Both the position numbers and the translations under genes were made by a program. DNA of 64,000 nucleotides from Francisella persica ATCC VR-331 (GTDB lineage: Bacteria; Pseudomonadota; Gammaproteobacteria; Francisellales; Francisellaceae), in contig NZ_CP013022.1 of NCBI RefSeq assembly GCF_001653955.1, forward strand, positions 682,001 through 746,000. The letters are read 5' to 3'. Shown here one piece after another: positions 11,168 to 21,335 of the stretch. The notes beneath the pieces are model-generated. The model had not been told where the DNA came from. It saw nothing but the letters and a program-made list of their open reading frames with translations, and made no database searches. The stretch's first letter is position 1, and every line of letters starts with the position of its first letter.

Positions 11168-11635
11168 TTAAATTATCTTTTTGAATTTATCAAGAATCTT
11201 TTTGAAAAATCCCTTATCTTGAGTAGCAGTGTTTTGCTGCTGTAACTGTATTTGTCTGATTTGTTGTAGTTTTTCTTGAATCTTTATTTCAGCGCGATTG
11301 ATTTGAGGTTTAGGTTCATCTATTACAGGTGGCTGGATATCTTGATTGTTAGTTTGTTGAGTTTGCTGTTGTTGATCTTTTATATCATCATCTAAATCAA
11401 GTTTGCTAGATTCAGGCATTCTCGGCTTAATAGAGAATTTATTTTCTGTTATGATATATATGTCATTTTCATTTTTTCTTATGAAACCATGATCTTTGAG
11501 TGCTCTACGATACTTATAGATTAAACTTTTAGATACACCAAAGCTATCTGCTAACTGAGCTGGACTGTAACCATGTTCAATTGCTTTTAGAATCGCTTTT
11601 TTTATTGCAAATTCTTTATCGGCAGGAATTTTCAT
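11168..11635 (-). CDS. HTH-domain protein with Gln-rich tail, function unknown
   Basis: A 155-residue protein from the ATG at 11635; a GTG start at 11650 would add five residues. Residues 1-60 look like a helix-turn-helix of the transposase/resolvase type: AIEHGYSPAQLADSFGVSKSLIYKYRRALKDHGFI. Residues 80-140 are low-complexity and rich in glutamine, asparagine and proline, then comes a basic end (FFKKILDKFKKII). This looks like a DNA-binding protein with a flexible linker and possibly a membrane- or nucleic-acid-binding amphipathic tail. It is the only intact gene in the decayed stretch from 8.9 to 14 kb, which suggests selection keeps it. I do not recognise an ortholog. Confidence 0.7.
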   Translation of the reverse strand: MKIPADKEFAIKKAILKAIEHGYSPAQLADSFGVSKSLIYKYRRALKDHGFIRKNENDIYIITENKFSIKPRMPESSKLDLDDDIKDQQQQTQQTNNQDIQPPVIDEPKPQINRAEIKIQEKLQQIRQIQLQQQNTATQDKGFFKKILDKFKKII

Positions 11636-11688
11636 ACCACAAAATAGCACTTATAAATATTTAATTAATTATAGCCTAGCTTTGTTAC

Positions 11689-12787
11689 TTATACAACTTG
11701 ACCAGCAGCCCAACCAGAAGCCCAAGCCCACTGGGAATTGCAGCCACCGAGCCAACCGGTGACATCGACAACTTCACCAATAAAATAAAGTCATTTGACT
11801 TTATTTGTTTCTAGAGTTTTAGATGAAAGCTCGTCATAACTAACTCCACCAAGGGTGACTTCTGCAGTACAATAACCTTCTGTAGTTTGAGGATATATTA
11901 GCCATTGATGTATTCACTATTAATCTCATCGATTGCTAAATCACAGACTCTTTTTTCGAGAATACCACTATCGAAAAAAGTAGCTACGAAATTCTTAGGT
12001 AATAATTCTGATAGTGTGTTTTTTAGTGTAGCCTTTGTGCCTTGCTCTTTTTAAATGCTTAGAAAATCAGCAATATTGATATTAGGGGATAAATCAATCT
12101 TAATGCTTTCTCCAGAGTTCCAATACGAGGATATTTACAAAATTGCTGGACCACTTAAACCTTTATGAGTAAAAAGAATATTTTCACCAAAATTAGCTTG
12201 ATGATTAGATACACGACAGAAGATTGAAATACCACGTAGTTGCTCAAATTTTTGTTGATCTTCTTAATTAAATATGAAAGGTACAAGTCCAGCGCGTTGT
12301 GGATTTACTTTTAGTCCAAATTCCTTGGCAATCTTATAACCAAAACCTGTAGCGCCAATCATTGGGATAGATAATCCACAAGTGATTGACAGCTATATTC
12401 ATCTGTTTGTGTTGTAATATGAAATAAAGATACTTTTTAAATAATCTTATCAATAGTAGTATATAGTTGTATCTTAGCATCATACTTATCACATTCTCCT
12501 AAGAGCATATTCACGATATCTTTAGCTTTGTTATCACAGAAGAGTTGTCCTAAAGTCTTTTCATGAAATGGGATATTATAATAATTAACTAAGGATATAA
12601 AATCCCACTGTGTATACCTTGATAGTGCAAATAAAATGTGGATTATCAGCTAAATATCTATCAGCAGCGATATTATAGTTAGTAAAATTACAGCGTCCAC
12701 CACCAGTTTTTTTGCAGCTTGTATAGAACACATAAGCCCAGCAGCATCCGTACCGATTATTATTACATTATAATTTTTTGCTGACAT
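11689..12787 (-). pseudogene. Decayed YhiN/HI0933-like flavoprotein
   Basis: The N-terminus at 12787 reads SAKNYNVIIIGTDAAGLMCSIQAAKK, a FAD-binding start in which the usual GAGAAG is damaged to GTDAAG. The far end near 11690-11770 reads EVVDVTGWLGGCNSQWAWASGW, the conserved C-terminal signature of the HI0933/YhiN (BaiN) flavoprotein family. Intermediate fragments are in different frames with several stops. An intact member would have about 390-400 residues and this span fits. The cellular role of the family is poorly known. Confidence 0.78.
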
Positions 12788-12869
12788 AAAATAAAGATTC
12801 TTTAGTTTATAACAGTATAACCCAACAATGATAAACATCAAAACTAGGTAAATAATATAATATCTGTAA

Positions 12870-13960
12870 TGTTGCGAGCATAGTATAGCTTTGCATAAAA
12901 GAAGTTAAGCTAGTTATAATATTTACAAAGTACGTAATAGCTAAGGCAGTTCCTGATATATGTCAAAACATTGATATGCATTTTTTCATAGATAGAGGAA
13001 AAATTTAACCACACGTAAAATTTAAATAACTATAATAGTAGTTATAATAATCAAAGCTATATCATTAGTTGATAAGCTAATTACAAAAAAACTTATTGTT
13101 AATAAGGTGTAATCATATGTGTAAATATAAAAAAGATCCTCCCAATTGAAAAGTTACCTAATAACTTGTACCTAATTATTGGTGTTGGTAAAAAAACAAA
13201 ACCTAAAAATATAGCAAGTTTTACAAAATAAGCGGTTGAATAACCCATTATATTTTGAATTAAGAAAAGGACCCAGGGTGTTATAGGTTATGATAAGTAA
13301 ATAGGCAATTCCCATTGTGATACTTAAGGTCATAAACTTTTTATTGGTTATTACTTCAGTGATATCTTTTCTATTAATACTCAATTTTTATTGTTTCTTG
13401 TATATATAAAAACTAATATTGTCAATAAAGCTACAATTAGATTAAAGAAATAAAAACTAGATTTCCAACTAAAAGCATCTTGGAAAAGTCTCAAATTATT
13501 GGCCTTGCAATAGTCTCCAATCCCCATAGAAATCATATAGTAGATCTTAGTTTATAAGTTTATCATGAGGAAGTATATTTGAAAACACCTCTTGTCACAA
13601 CACCTATTGATCCCATAAGAAATCCTTAAAAGAATCTTGAGCCTAAGCGTACGTATTCATTTGATATTAATATAGGTAGTGAGCTAGCTACTACAAATAG
13701 TACACATGTAGTAGTACCTTACGTCATAATGCATCTGTAATGATACCTACTATTTAATTTAGCCTATTTAAATATATATGAGGCATGACCATATTTGAAA
13801 TAGATGCTGAAGTGTTTTAAGTGAAGTACTTATCCCAGGTAAGGATGGTGCAAAAAGATCTATACTCATACCAATAAGAATAGGGAATGAAAGTAAGACA
13901 AATATTCATATTTTATGATTATAATCATCATCATTTATAAAACTAGTTTTTTTAGTGTTA
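12870..13960 (-). pseudogene. Decayed MFS transporter (Bcr/CflA-like)
   Basis: From about 13940 downward the - strand gives IFVLLSFPILIGMSIDLFAPSLPGISTSL, the first helix and loop of Bcr/CflA drug exporters, after an upstream in-frame stop. Then come weak copies of GIITDALWRKVLL and, at 13384-13172, DITEVITNKKFMTLSITMGIAYLLIITYNTLGPF. Many stops and frameshifts intervene. Span and order match a 12-helix transporter of about 390 residues. Its substrate is not inferable. Confidence 0.72.
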
Positions 13961-14063
13961 AATTTATTCTAAATGAAAAAGCTCTAAGAGTGTGATTTTA
14001 GTAGATTTTACTAGTGAATAAATAGTAGCTAGCATTTTATAAGATAATATGTTTTATTATGAT

Positions 14064-15413
14064 TTAGTATTTACCTTGTTGAATCATAGCTTCTGCTACT
14101 TTTTCAAAACCAGCTAGATTTGCACCAGCAACTAAATTATAACCAAGGTTGTATTTACTACTAGCAAACTTACAAGCATGGAAAATGTTAGCCATAATTT
14201 GTTGAAGTTTAGATTCAACTTCTTCAGCTGTCCAAGATAATCTAGCTGAGTTTTGGCTCATTTCTAGACCAGAAACAGCAACACCACCTGCGTTAGCAGC
14301 TTTACCTGGAGCTAGAATTATACCTTTCTTAATTAAGAACTCAATTGCTTCATTAGTTGTTGGCATGTTAGATGCTTCAACAACATACTTAGCACCAGCA
14401 TCAATAAGTTTTTGAGCATCTTTAACATCTATTTCATTTTGAGTAGCTGCAGGAATTGCGATATCTGCTTCTATACCCCAAGGTTTTTCACCTGCGTGCC
14501 AGCTTGCATTGAATTCTTTAGCATAGTCTTGCATTGTTTTTTCACCATTACGGATTTTTAGCAAGAATTCGATTTTCTCATCAGTTGTAATACCTTCATG
14601 GTCATGTACAAAACCTTTTGAACCAGAGATTGTAACAACTTTACCACCTAATTGAGCAACTTTCTTACATACGCCCCAAGCAACGTTACCGTAACCAGAT
14701 GTTACTACAGTTTTACCTTTTAGAGTTTCACCATCATGCTTAAGCATCTCTTCTAAGAAGAATACTACACCATAACCAGTAGCTTCAGGACGTATTAAGC
14801 TACCCCCTGACTCTAGTGACTTACCAGTTAATACACCGTTCTCAAAACAAGCACGAATTCTTCTGTATTGACCATACATATAACCGATTTCTTTACCGCC
14901 AACACCAATATCGCCAGCTGGTACATCGATATCTGGACCAATATGACGTTGTAATTCCATCATAAAGCTTTGGCAGAAGTTCATTATCTCAGCGTCAGTT
15001 TTACCTTTAGGATCAAAGTCGGCACCACCTTTACCGCCACCCATAGGTAAAGTAGTTAGGCTGTTTTTGAAAATTTGCTCGAAGCCTAGGAATTTGATAA
15101 TACCTGAGTATACACTTGGATGAAATCTAATCCCGCCTTTGAAAGGACCGATAGCGCCATTAAACTGATATCTGTAACCACGGTTTACTTGGATATTACC
15201 ATCTCTATCAACCCATGGCACTCTGAAAGAAATACCTCTTTCAGGCTCAACTATACGCGCTAGAATATTTTCTTCGATATATTTAGGATTGTGTTCTAGA
15301 GCTGGTTTAAGCGTAGAAAATACTTCTTTTACAGCTTGTATGAATTCTTTTTCATGACCATCTCTTTTTTCTACTTGGGCAATTACGCTATCAATATACT
15401 TTTGAGCATTCAT
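14064..15413 (-). CDS. gdhA: NADP-specific glutamate dehydrogenase
   Basis: Interconverts 2-oxoglutarate plus ammonia and glutamate; the hexameric 450-residue type is usually NADPH-linked and assimilatory. Its 449 residues include PMGGGKGGADFDPKGK with the catalytic lysine at 128, GDIGVGGKEIGYMYGQYRR, and the nucleotide-binding SGYGNVAWG near residue 240. A good ribosome binding site (AAGGAG) lies 10 bases before the ATG. It is monocistronic, flanked on both sides by dead genes, and clearly under selection. In intracellular bacteria it links amino acid carbon to the TCA cycle. Confidence 0.96.
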   Translation of the reverse strand: MNAQKYIDSVIAQVEKRDGHEKEFIQAVKEVFSTLKPALEHNPKYIEENILARIVEPERGISFRVPWVDRDGNIQVNRGYRYQFNGAIGPFKGGIRFHPSVYSGIIKFLGFEQIFKNSLTTLPMGGGKGGADFDPKGKTDAEIMNFCQSFMMELQRHIGPDIDVPAGDIGVGGKEIGYMYGQYRRIRACFENGVLTGKSLESGGSLIRPEATGYGVVFFLEEMLKHDGETLKGKTVVTSGYGNVAWGVCKKVAQLGGKVVTISGSKGFVHDHEGITTDEKIEFLLKIRNGEKTMQDYAKEFNASWHAGEKPWGIEADIAIPAATQNEIDVKDAQKLIDAGAKYVVEASNMPTTNEAIEFLIKKGIILAPGKAANAGGVAVSGLEMSQNSARLSWTAEEVESKLQQIMANIFHACKFASSKYNLGYNLVAGANLAGFEKVAEAMIQQGKY

Positions 15414-15447
15414 TTATGCATCTCCTTTATGATTTGAAATTTATTAG

Positions 15448-15478
15448 AATATATTTTCATATGTTTTATACAAGTCAA
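15448..15478 (-). promoter_or_regulatory. Possible gdhA promoter
   Basis: On the - strand TTGACT (15478-15473) and TATATT (15453-15448) are separated by 19 bases, about 35 bases upstream of the gdhA start. The spacer is longer than the optimal 17, so this is only a candidate. Confidence 0.3.
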
Positions 15479-15949
15479 CTTATGTAGTTATTATAAAGAA
15501 ACTTATGAATAAATATCCTCTGCTTGTACAATTTTGCATTTAACCAAGCTAGTTTACAACTAACTTAGTTTAATTAATACGACTTTATAATAGTTTTTTT
15601 TGATTAAAAATCAAATAATTTAATTTTGTATATAAAATATTTTACAAAGTTGGTATTTATTATTGTCTTTAGACAATTAAGTATTTTCTCTGGTAAATAA
15701 TATGATACAAACATGAGTATGTCTTTGGGTTTTAGTTTTATGAGTGTTGTTTAGAATCTATAAAAAGGAGTTGTGGATGTTAATTATTTTTAATCAATCT
15801 ATTCACCACTGTATATAAATTGCCTAAAGTATATATAATTTTGAATCATCTTTAAAGTAATAACAAGAGCTAGAGGTTGGCCTTTATGAATTCTCAACAA
15901 CAGCTTTAGACAAAATAGTTTAAGCTAAACAATTGATGGGATATCTGGT
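15479..15949. other. Non-coding AT-rich stretch
   Basis: No credible ORF or RNA is visible between the gdhA promoter region and the L,D-transpeptidase remnant. A few in-frame words near 15870-15940 may be the lost 5' end of that remnant, but they are too degraded to assign. Confidence 0.5.
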
Positions 15950-16500
15950 AAGGGATGACATGAATATTATCATACTTTACTAGAAATGGTGCAAACACTT
16001 GGAGAGTTATTAAACCAGCCATAGCTGTTGTGATTGGTAAAAGTGGTCTAGAATGGGCATATGCTTGTACCAAAATTTAGCAAAGGCGCTACTAAAGCAA
16101 GAAGGCGATAGCAGATCTTCAGCAGTAGTTTTTAGCTTAGGTAAAATTTTTGGTTTTGCTAATAGAACATCAGCTGACTGTATTTAAGTTAGAAACAGGC
16201 ATAGAATGTATCGATGACAGTAAAATATTAAATCACATATATTAATAGCAAGCAAATTAGTGATAATAGATTGATGCTCAGCAGAAAATATGTTAAAGAT
16301 TTCATTCTAATTAAATAAGGCATAGAAGTTTTGCACAATAAAAATCCAGCAGTATCAACAAAAGGCTCATTTATCTTTATGCATATCTGGAAGTCTGTAA
16401 CAATTGGTACATAATGGTGTACAGCTATTGATGAATAGGATACTAGTGGATATGCAATTTAAAATGATTGGCAAGGGCATAAATTAATGAATAAATATAT
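15950..16500 (+). pseudogene. Decayed YkuD-type L,D-transpeptidase
   Basis: Pieces in several frames line up with the YkuD family: VIKPAIAVVIGKSGLEWA at 15996-16049, PKFSKGATKQEGDSRSS and VFSLGKIFGFANRTSADC at about 16070-16180, KLETGIECIDDS near 16190-16220, SAENM, then KGSFIFMHIWKS and TYGCTAID at 16360-16430. The last two hold the histidine and cysteine of the catalytic H...GC pair. The gene is broken by at least six stops or frameshifts. Such enzymes crosslink peptidoglycan or attach lipoproteins to it. This copy cannot be functional. Confidence 0.75.
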
Positions 16501-17246
16501 ATTTTTTTGATAATACAAAATTAGTCAACTATATAGAATTCCCTTACAATACCTTGCTATATTTATGTGTATGTTAGGTTTTATACTTGGTTTATTTCCA
16601 CCTAGCTTTTCACATGTTAAAAATGTCTTCCAGTACGCTATGATACTTGTGGTAGTGGATAATATAATTATTGCAATACCTCTTCGCTTATATGGATTTG
16701 GTTACATATAAAAAGAATTTTGTGATTCACAAAGTAAAAAAGATCATTTATATTTTTTTATTTTGTTATATAGTGATAATTAAATTCAAAACTATCCCTT
16801 TAATAGCTTTTTAAACAAGACCATACAAGCCTTTAAGGCTCAATAAAAGTTTATCAATTTTTTCAGATTTTAGAACACTAAAAGTATATTTTACTTGACT
16901 TAAATGAATCAATTATGAAGTGTAGACACTGCAATGCCTACGGCTTGATGACGTTAGAAAATTTAAAATTTCAACGTTAGAAAATTAATTTGATAAAATT
17001 TCAGCAGCTGCTTTGTTAAGATCTTTTACAGCATTTATATATATCTATAATTATTCTCTTTTTTTATCAGAAAACCAATAAGTACATATCCATCATGACC
17101 ATATTTTACTTTAGTAGCACATTTAAGAGTTATGTTGTATTATTAACTATCTGCTTCTAAAACATACCACAGGCATTAGTATCTTATTTAGACGAAGTAT
17201 ATTTTGCCATAACATTGATTTTTGAAATTATGATTATCTTAGCATT
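16501..17246. other. Degenerate stretch with short remnants
   Basis: No intact gene. From 16523 to 16711 on + there is a 60-codon open segment that reads like two membrane helices (IPLQYLAIFMCMLGFILG and YAMILVVVDNIIIAIPL) with no credible start. A 13-base direct repeat (ACGTTAGAAAATT) occurs at 16951 and 16974. The - strand near 17000-17050 reads NAVKDLNKAAAEILSN, perhaps the tail of a lost lipoprotein. None of this can be named. Confidence 0.4.
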
Positions 17247-17804
17247 CTAAGTATTTGATTCGAACTTCAGCAAAAACTCTTTTTTATCTAATCCACCATT
17301 ATAACCACCAAGTTTACCGTTTGTACTTATTGCTCGGTGACAAGGGATAATTATTGGCAAAAGATTTTTACCATTTGCATTAGCTACAGTTCTAAAAGCT
17401 GTTGGTTTGCCAATTTCTCTAGCTTCTTCAAGATAGCTGATAGTCTCACCGTAAGGGATTTTTATTAATTGTTGCCAAACTTGTTTTTGAAAACTAGTAC
17501 CTGTTAGTTGTAGTGGAATTGAGAAATCTCTTAGCTCTCTTTTAAAATATCTGTATAATTGATCTGCTGTTTGCATTGTTATGCTATTAGCTTTAAAAAT
17601 TATATTTGCAGTATAAATTTTTAGCAACTTTTCTATTGAAAAGGTACTTGAATTACTGATAAAAAAACAAGCATATAAATAACTAGTATCAGCAATTGCA
17701 ATTAGACTACCAATAGGCGTTTGTATTTCTTGAGCATAAAATATAGTTTTATAGGTATTTTTACTTAGCGCAGCTAAATAAATTTGATGAGTTTTTTTTA
17801 GCAT
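17247..17804 (-). CDS. ogt: Methylated-DNA--protein-cysteine methyltransferase
   Basis: Suicide repair protein that moves alkyl groups from O6-methylguanine or O4-methylthymine to its own cysteine. The 185 residues include an N-terminal ribonuclease-like domain and the C-terminal active-site domain. The acceptor cysteine is at residue 155 in IIPCHRA, followed by GKLGGYNGG. The helix-turn-helix recognition segment GETISYLEEAREIGKPTAFRTVANANGKN is intact. This is a stand-alone Ogt-type protein; there is no AraC-type Ada domain. It lies alone between two decayed regions. Confidence 0.93.
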   Translation of the reverse strand: MLKKTHQIYLAALSKNTYKTIFYAQEIQTPIGSLIAIADTSYLYACFFISNSSTFSIEKLLKIYTANIIFKANSITMQTADQLYRYFKRELRDFSIPLQLTGTSFQKQVWQQLIKIPYGETISYLEEAREIGKPTAFRTVANANGKNLLPIIIPCHRAISTNGKLGGYNGGLDKKEFLLKFESNT

Positions 17805-17841
17805 GAGTATATTATGCCTTTAAAGTAAAATACTTCAAATT

Positions 17842-18528
17842 ATGGTTAATAGTAAGTCTTATAAATTTTTGCCTATAGCATTTAATTATTGTATTGTAGC
17901 ATTTTGTAGCTTTGGTGGGCAAATTATTTATCGTTAAATGCCCTGAAAATTATCAAAGTATTATAATTTTTGCTAATAGTCACTTCTTGACAAGTATAAT
18001 AGTTTTATCATGCGTTTATACAGTAGTGGTGATACTTTCAATCCCAGGATCTACTATTATGTCCTTGCTTAGAGGATTATTATTTGGTTTACTGTTAGGA
18101 CTTTTGTTGTTGTGGTTGCTGCTACGGTTGAGTTAGTATAGTTTTCTTTGCGGTAAGAATAGCTTTAGGGGATTCTCTAAAGACTAAAACTAAAGAAAGT
18201 ATAGCTAAAATACGTAGTGGTTTTGACAAAAATGTTTTTAATTATCTGCTAGTGCTAAGGTTAATTCCGATATTTCCTTTCTTTATTATAAACATCACCG
18301 CAGGCATGTAGGTGGTCAAGTTTAGAGATTTTTTACGGGCAAATTTTATTGGTATAATCACTGGTAGTGTTTTCTATGTATGGGTTGGAACTAGTTTTGT
18401 CTATGTAATCCAGCAGGGTGCTGAGATTAAACTAGGCATTATATGAGAACCACAATTTATTGTACCAATAGTTGCTTTGACAATATTATCAGTTGTCCCT
18501 ATAAAAATTAATAAAAAGGTTTACTAGT
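17842..18528 (+). pseudogene. Decayed TVP38/TMEM64 (DedA-like) membrane protein
   Basis: From the ATG at 17842 the reading passes through several frames. FLPIAFNYCIVAFCSFGGQI is followed by SIIVLSCVYTVVVILSIPGSTIMSL (17990-18070), GLLFGLLLGLLLLWLL, then SGFDKNVFNYLLVLRLIPIFPFFIIN at 18210-18290 and FLRANFIGIITGSVFYVWVGT at 18330-18390. The LRLIPIFPF segment is the signature of this family, thought to move or scramble lipids. Frameshifts near 17935 and 18130 and further stops destroy it. It ends directly before a flavoprotein remnant, a pairing often seen in intact genomes. Confidence 0.78.
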
Positions 18529-18529
18529 T

Positions 18530-18690
18530 ATGATTAAGACAGATATTTGTATTATTGGTGCCGGGAGGATTTGTTGCAGTTGGTGAAGTGCAAATGGGTG
18601 CTAAAGTTTTCTTGTGTGAAGGCAACAAGATGGGTAGTGATCGTCTTAATTATGGTTGTGTACCTCACATGTTGCATATCCAACTCTAAG
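18530..18690 (+). pseudogene. 5' remnant of a dihydrolipoamide dehydrogenase-like reductase
   Basis: The ATG at 18530 starts IKTDICIIGAG, then after a one-base shift GGFVAVGEVQMGAKVFLCEGNKMG, and finally LNYGCVPHM. This is the FAD-binding GxGxxG and the first redox-active cysteine region of pyridine nucleotide-disulfide reductases, with the second-cysteine motif altered. Only about 55 codons remain of an enzyme of about 470 residues; the rest is deleted. In many bacteria such a gene sits next to a TVP38 gene, as here. Confidence 0.7.
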
Positions 18691-18835
18691 TGAGTTAAAT
18701 AATAATGATAGGGTTAAAAAAAGTAATCCGTTTTTTACTAATGTTTAACTTAAGAACAATAAGAAATTGGAGGAATATATAAAAATAAATAAAAATTTAG
18801 TTTAGTAATAAAATATAGAAGTTGGAGAAATAAAA

Positions 18836-19280
18836 ATGTAAAAATTAAATATAAAAAAACTTATTTAAAATTATGGTTTCGGGGGTTATCGCTACTATAG
18901 CACTTTCACTATTCATAATTATAAAAATGAAAGCTGGCATTATGAAAACTCAACCCTATAAAGACTTTAACTATGACGGCACATGATATGTTGGGAATGC
19001 CTCTTAATCCTATCATCGGGTGGATAATCCATTTTATAATAGGAACTGAGGTATAGCATTTTTTATTTTAATATAATAAATTACCTAATTCTCCAGTTGT
19101 TAAGGGTATATCTTTTGGTATAATAGCTTAGCTACTTATGATGTGTATATCTATGCTAATGAGTGGAGAAGGTTTATTTGGATTAAAACTTGGTATGATG
19201 GCTCCAATAATTATTAGTACTTCACATTATATATGGAGCAATGATAAGATTCACTTATAAGTTATTACAACCAAAATAGA
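18836..19280 (+). pseudogene. Decayed small membrane protein (DUF6789-like)
   Basis: Fragments read MTAHDMLGMPLNPIIGWIIHFIIGTEV (18972-19052), SPVVKGISFGIIA with LLMMCISMLMSGEGLFGLKLGMMAPIIISTSHYI (19092-19240). The pattern of a conserved membrane histidine (IIHFIIGT), a GxGLFGLKLG segment and a second histidine near the end is that of small uncharacterised membrane proteins (DUF6789-type, about 140-150 residues). The family name is tentative. Frameshifts and stops occur at 18900-19140. Confidence 0.5.
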
Positions 19281-19304
19281 CGTGATAGAACAAAATAATT
19301 AGGC

Positions 19305-19870
19305 CCTAGTTTCATAGGTTATTTGTTAATAAAGCTGCAATTCTGTTGCCTGCTCTAAATATAAGAGCAAATACCTTACTTATACTATCTTTTATAACAG
19401 GTTTAATAAGTGCTGTTTTAGTTTTATACCCACCATGGTTAAGGCTATGGTTTTCCTTTTAATATCGGGTTATTATAGATGTGTTAGATGGTAGTCTGGC
19501 AAGGCTACAAAATCTAGTTCATGTTTTGATACAATGCTTGATATATTATCTGATCACTTTGTGTAGAGTTTTATTATTACTATTTTCATTAATTAGCTAT
19601 AAATAGCATGGGTTGGTTTTTAAAATGATAATGTCTATAGTTTTTTATTAGTAGTTTTTTGTTAGTTAGTATTTTCAGTCAAAAAGAATCAATAAACAGT
19701 TTTTACTATAGTCCTGGCTTGATTGAGAGAGCTGAAACATTTATATGATTTTATCATAATGATTTTATTTCCTAGTATAGTACTTATTCTAGGATTGTTA
19801 TACATTATTAGTTTTATGGACGACGTTGTATAGTTGCTATGAGTTTTATGTTTATCCTAAAGAAAGGAGT
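19305..19870 (+). pseudogene. Decayed CDP-alcohol phosphatidyltransferase-like gene
   Basis: Around 19355-19530 the + strand reads ITRANTL-like text as IRANTLLILSFITGLISAVLVL, then IIDVLDGSLARL and, after a frame change, SSCFDTMLDILSDHFV. This matches the D-G-x-x-A-R...G-x-x-x-D-x-x-x-D signature of CDP-alcohol phosphatidyltransferases, with the glycine lost. Downstream text is membrane-like but broken. It lies in a row with the TVP38, flavoprotein and small membrane remnants, so a lipid-related cluster may have died here. Confidence 0.62.
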
Positions 19871-19878
19871 AAATTTCG

Positions 19879-20247
19879 ATGAGAAATTTGAATAAAACTT
19901 TTGTTGGTTTTATAGCTGGTTTAATTAGTGCTTGCATATTATATTTTACTCTTATTCGTCAGCATGGTATTGAATTTAATGATCAGTTTAAGTATACATT
20001 ATATCGTTTAATTGATATGGGGTTGGGTTTGGGCTATCCTATTTACACTACCATTAAGAATATTTTTATTAAAAGTTCAATTATAACTTTAGTAGTTATT
20101 TTATTTAATTTTTAGTTAAAATGCCATAGCAGTACAAGGTTTTTTGCTTCAAATGCTGGCGCTGAAATCTTTACTATGAATATCGTCTTTAACTATATCT
20201 GGGCAATATTAGCAGGACTTATATATAAAATTGTTAGCCTTAAATAA
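19879..20247 (+). pseudogene. Truncated membrane protein
   Basis: From a good start (AAAGGAG 11 bases before the ATG at 19879) comes a 78-codon reading, MRNLNKTFVGFIAGLISACI..., with two membrane segments and a stop at 20115. A second frame from 20150 to 20247 continues as NAGAEIFTMNIVFNYIWAILAGLIYKIVSLK before a stop, which looks like the lost C-terminal end. The original may have had about 120 residues. The first part could still be translated. I do not recognise a family. Confidence 0.45.
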
Positions 20248-20426
20248 TCTCTTGACAGATTCATTGATAAGGTTGTTTTTTGTATAAATCTTTCATAATT
20301 TAGCTATATTACTTGTTTTTTGCCAATTAATCCTTACATCTAATAGCATAAATTTTATAACATTAATCAAGTAGTTTATATTTAGTATAGATATTATTAT
20401 TACAGTAGTATTTAGGAGTTTTAGGT

Positions 20427-21335
20427 ATGGTAGATTATTATTCTTTACTAGGGGTGAGTAGAGATGCATCAGAAGCAGATATAAAAAAAGCGTATAGAAG
20501 ATTAGCAAAAAAATATCACCCTGATGTTAATAAAGAAAAAGGTGCTGAAGAAAAATTTAAAGAAATCCAGACAGCGTATGATGTTTTGGGCGATAAAGAA
20601 AAAAGAGCACTTTATGATAGCTACGGAGAAAACTGGGATAAAGTCCAGCAAGGAGGCTTTAGCGGAGCTAGTGGTGGCTTTGGTGGTGGATCTAATAGTT
20701 TTAATTTTGAGGATCTTGGTGATATCTTCAGCGATCTTTTTGGTGGTGCTGGCGCTAGAGGTTTTACTGGTGGTCATCCAAGAGCAAGAAAAGGTGAGGA
20801 TATAAATATATCATTACGTCTAAATGTTGAAGATGCGATCAAGGGTAGTAAGAGAACAGTTTCATATAGTTATCAAGAAGTAGGTGTTAATGGTATGCCG
20901 ACAATGCAGCATCAAAGTGTTGATGTTAAAATACCGCCAGCGATTGGTAATGGTAAGAAACTTCGTGTTAAAGGTAAGGGTAGTGCAGGTATAGGTGCAA
21001 ATGCTCAAACAGGTGATCTTTATATCAAAATAGAAGTAGTAGATCATAAAAATTATAACGTTGATGGTAATGATATTTATGAACATATTAATATTGCACC
21101 ATGGGAAGCAGCTCTTGGCGCATCATTAGAAATAGATACTCCCTATGGTAAGAAAAAAATAAAAGTACCAGAAGGAAGCCAATCAGGGCGTAAAATGCGT
21201 ATCAAAGGTAAAGGTCTTGGTGATGGTGATTTTTATATTGTTTATGATGTTAAGCTACCTCTTGCAGATACTGATGAGAAAAGAGAGTTCTACATGCAGA
21301 TGCAAGAAAAAATGAATTTCGATCCTAGGGCTTAG
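20427..21335 (+). CDS. cbpA: DnaJ-type co-chaperone, CbpA-like
   Basis: J-domain protein that stimulates DnaK; E. coli CbpA also binds curved DNA. The 302 residues start with a J domain (HPD at residues 31-33), then a Gly/Phe-rich linker at about 75-125 ([19 protein letters not shown]). Two substrate-binding beta domains and a dimerisation tail follow. The cysteine-rich zinc domain of DnaJ is absent, which marks it as the CbpA class. A ribosome binding site (TTAGGAG) lies 9 bases upstream. It is not next to dnaK or cbpM. Its stop overlaps the end of a convergent EamA pseudogene. Confidence 0.9.
   Translation: MVDYYSLLGVSRDASEADIKKAYRRLAKKYHPDVNKEKGAEEKFKEIQTAYDVLGDKEKRALYDSYGENWDKVQQGGFSGASGGFGGGSNSFNFEDLGDIFSDLFGGAGARGFTGGHPRARKGEDINISLRLNVEDAIKGSKRTVSYSYQEVGVNGMPTMQHQSVDVKIPPAIGNGKKLRVKGKGSAGIGANAQTGDLYIKIEVVDHKNYNVDGNDIYEHINIAPWEAALGASLEIDTPYGKKKIKVPEGSQSGRKMRIKGKGLGDGDFYIVYDVKLPLADTDEKREFYMQMQEKMNFDPRA

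Noticed and set aside
12650-12841. 63-codon open frame on - joining the end of the MFS remnant to the start of the YhiN remnant
   Set aside because: It is a chance read-through between two pseudogenes; the conserved part begins only at the ATG at 12787.
20502-21086. Open frames antisense to or shifted within the cbpA-like gene
   Set aside because: They are produced by the repetitive Gly/Lys codons of the J-protein gene and have no independent support.
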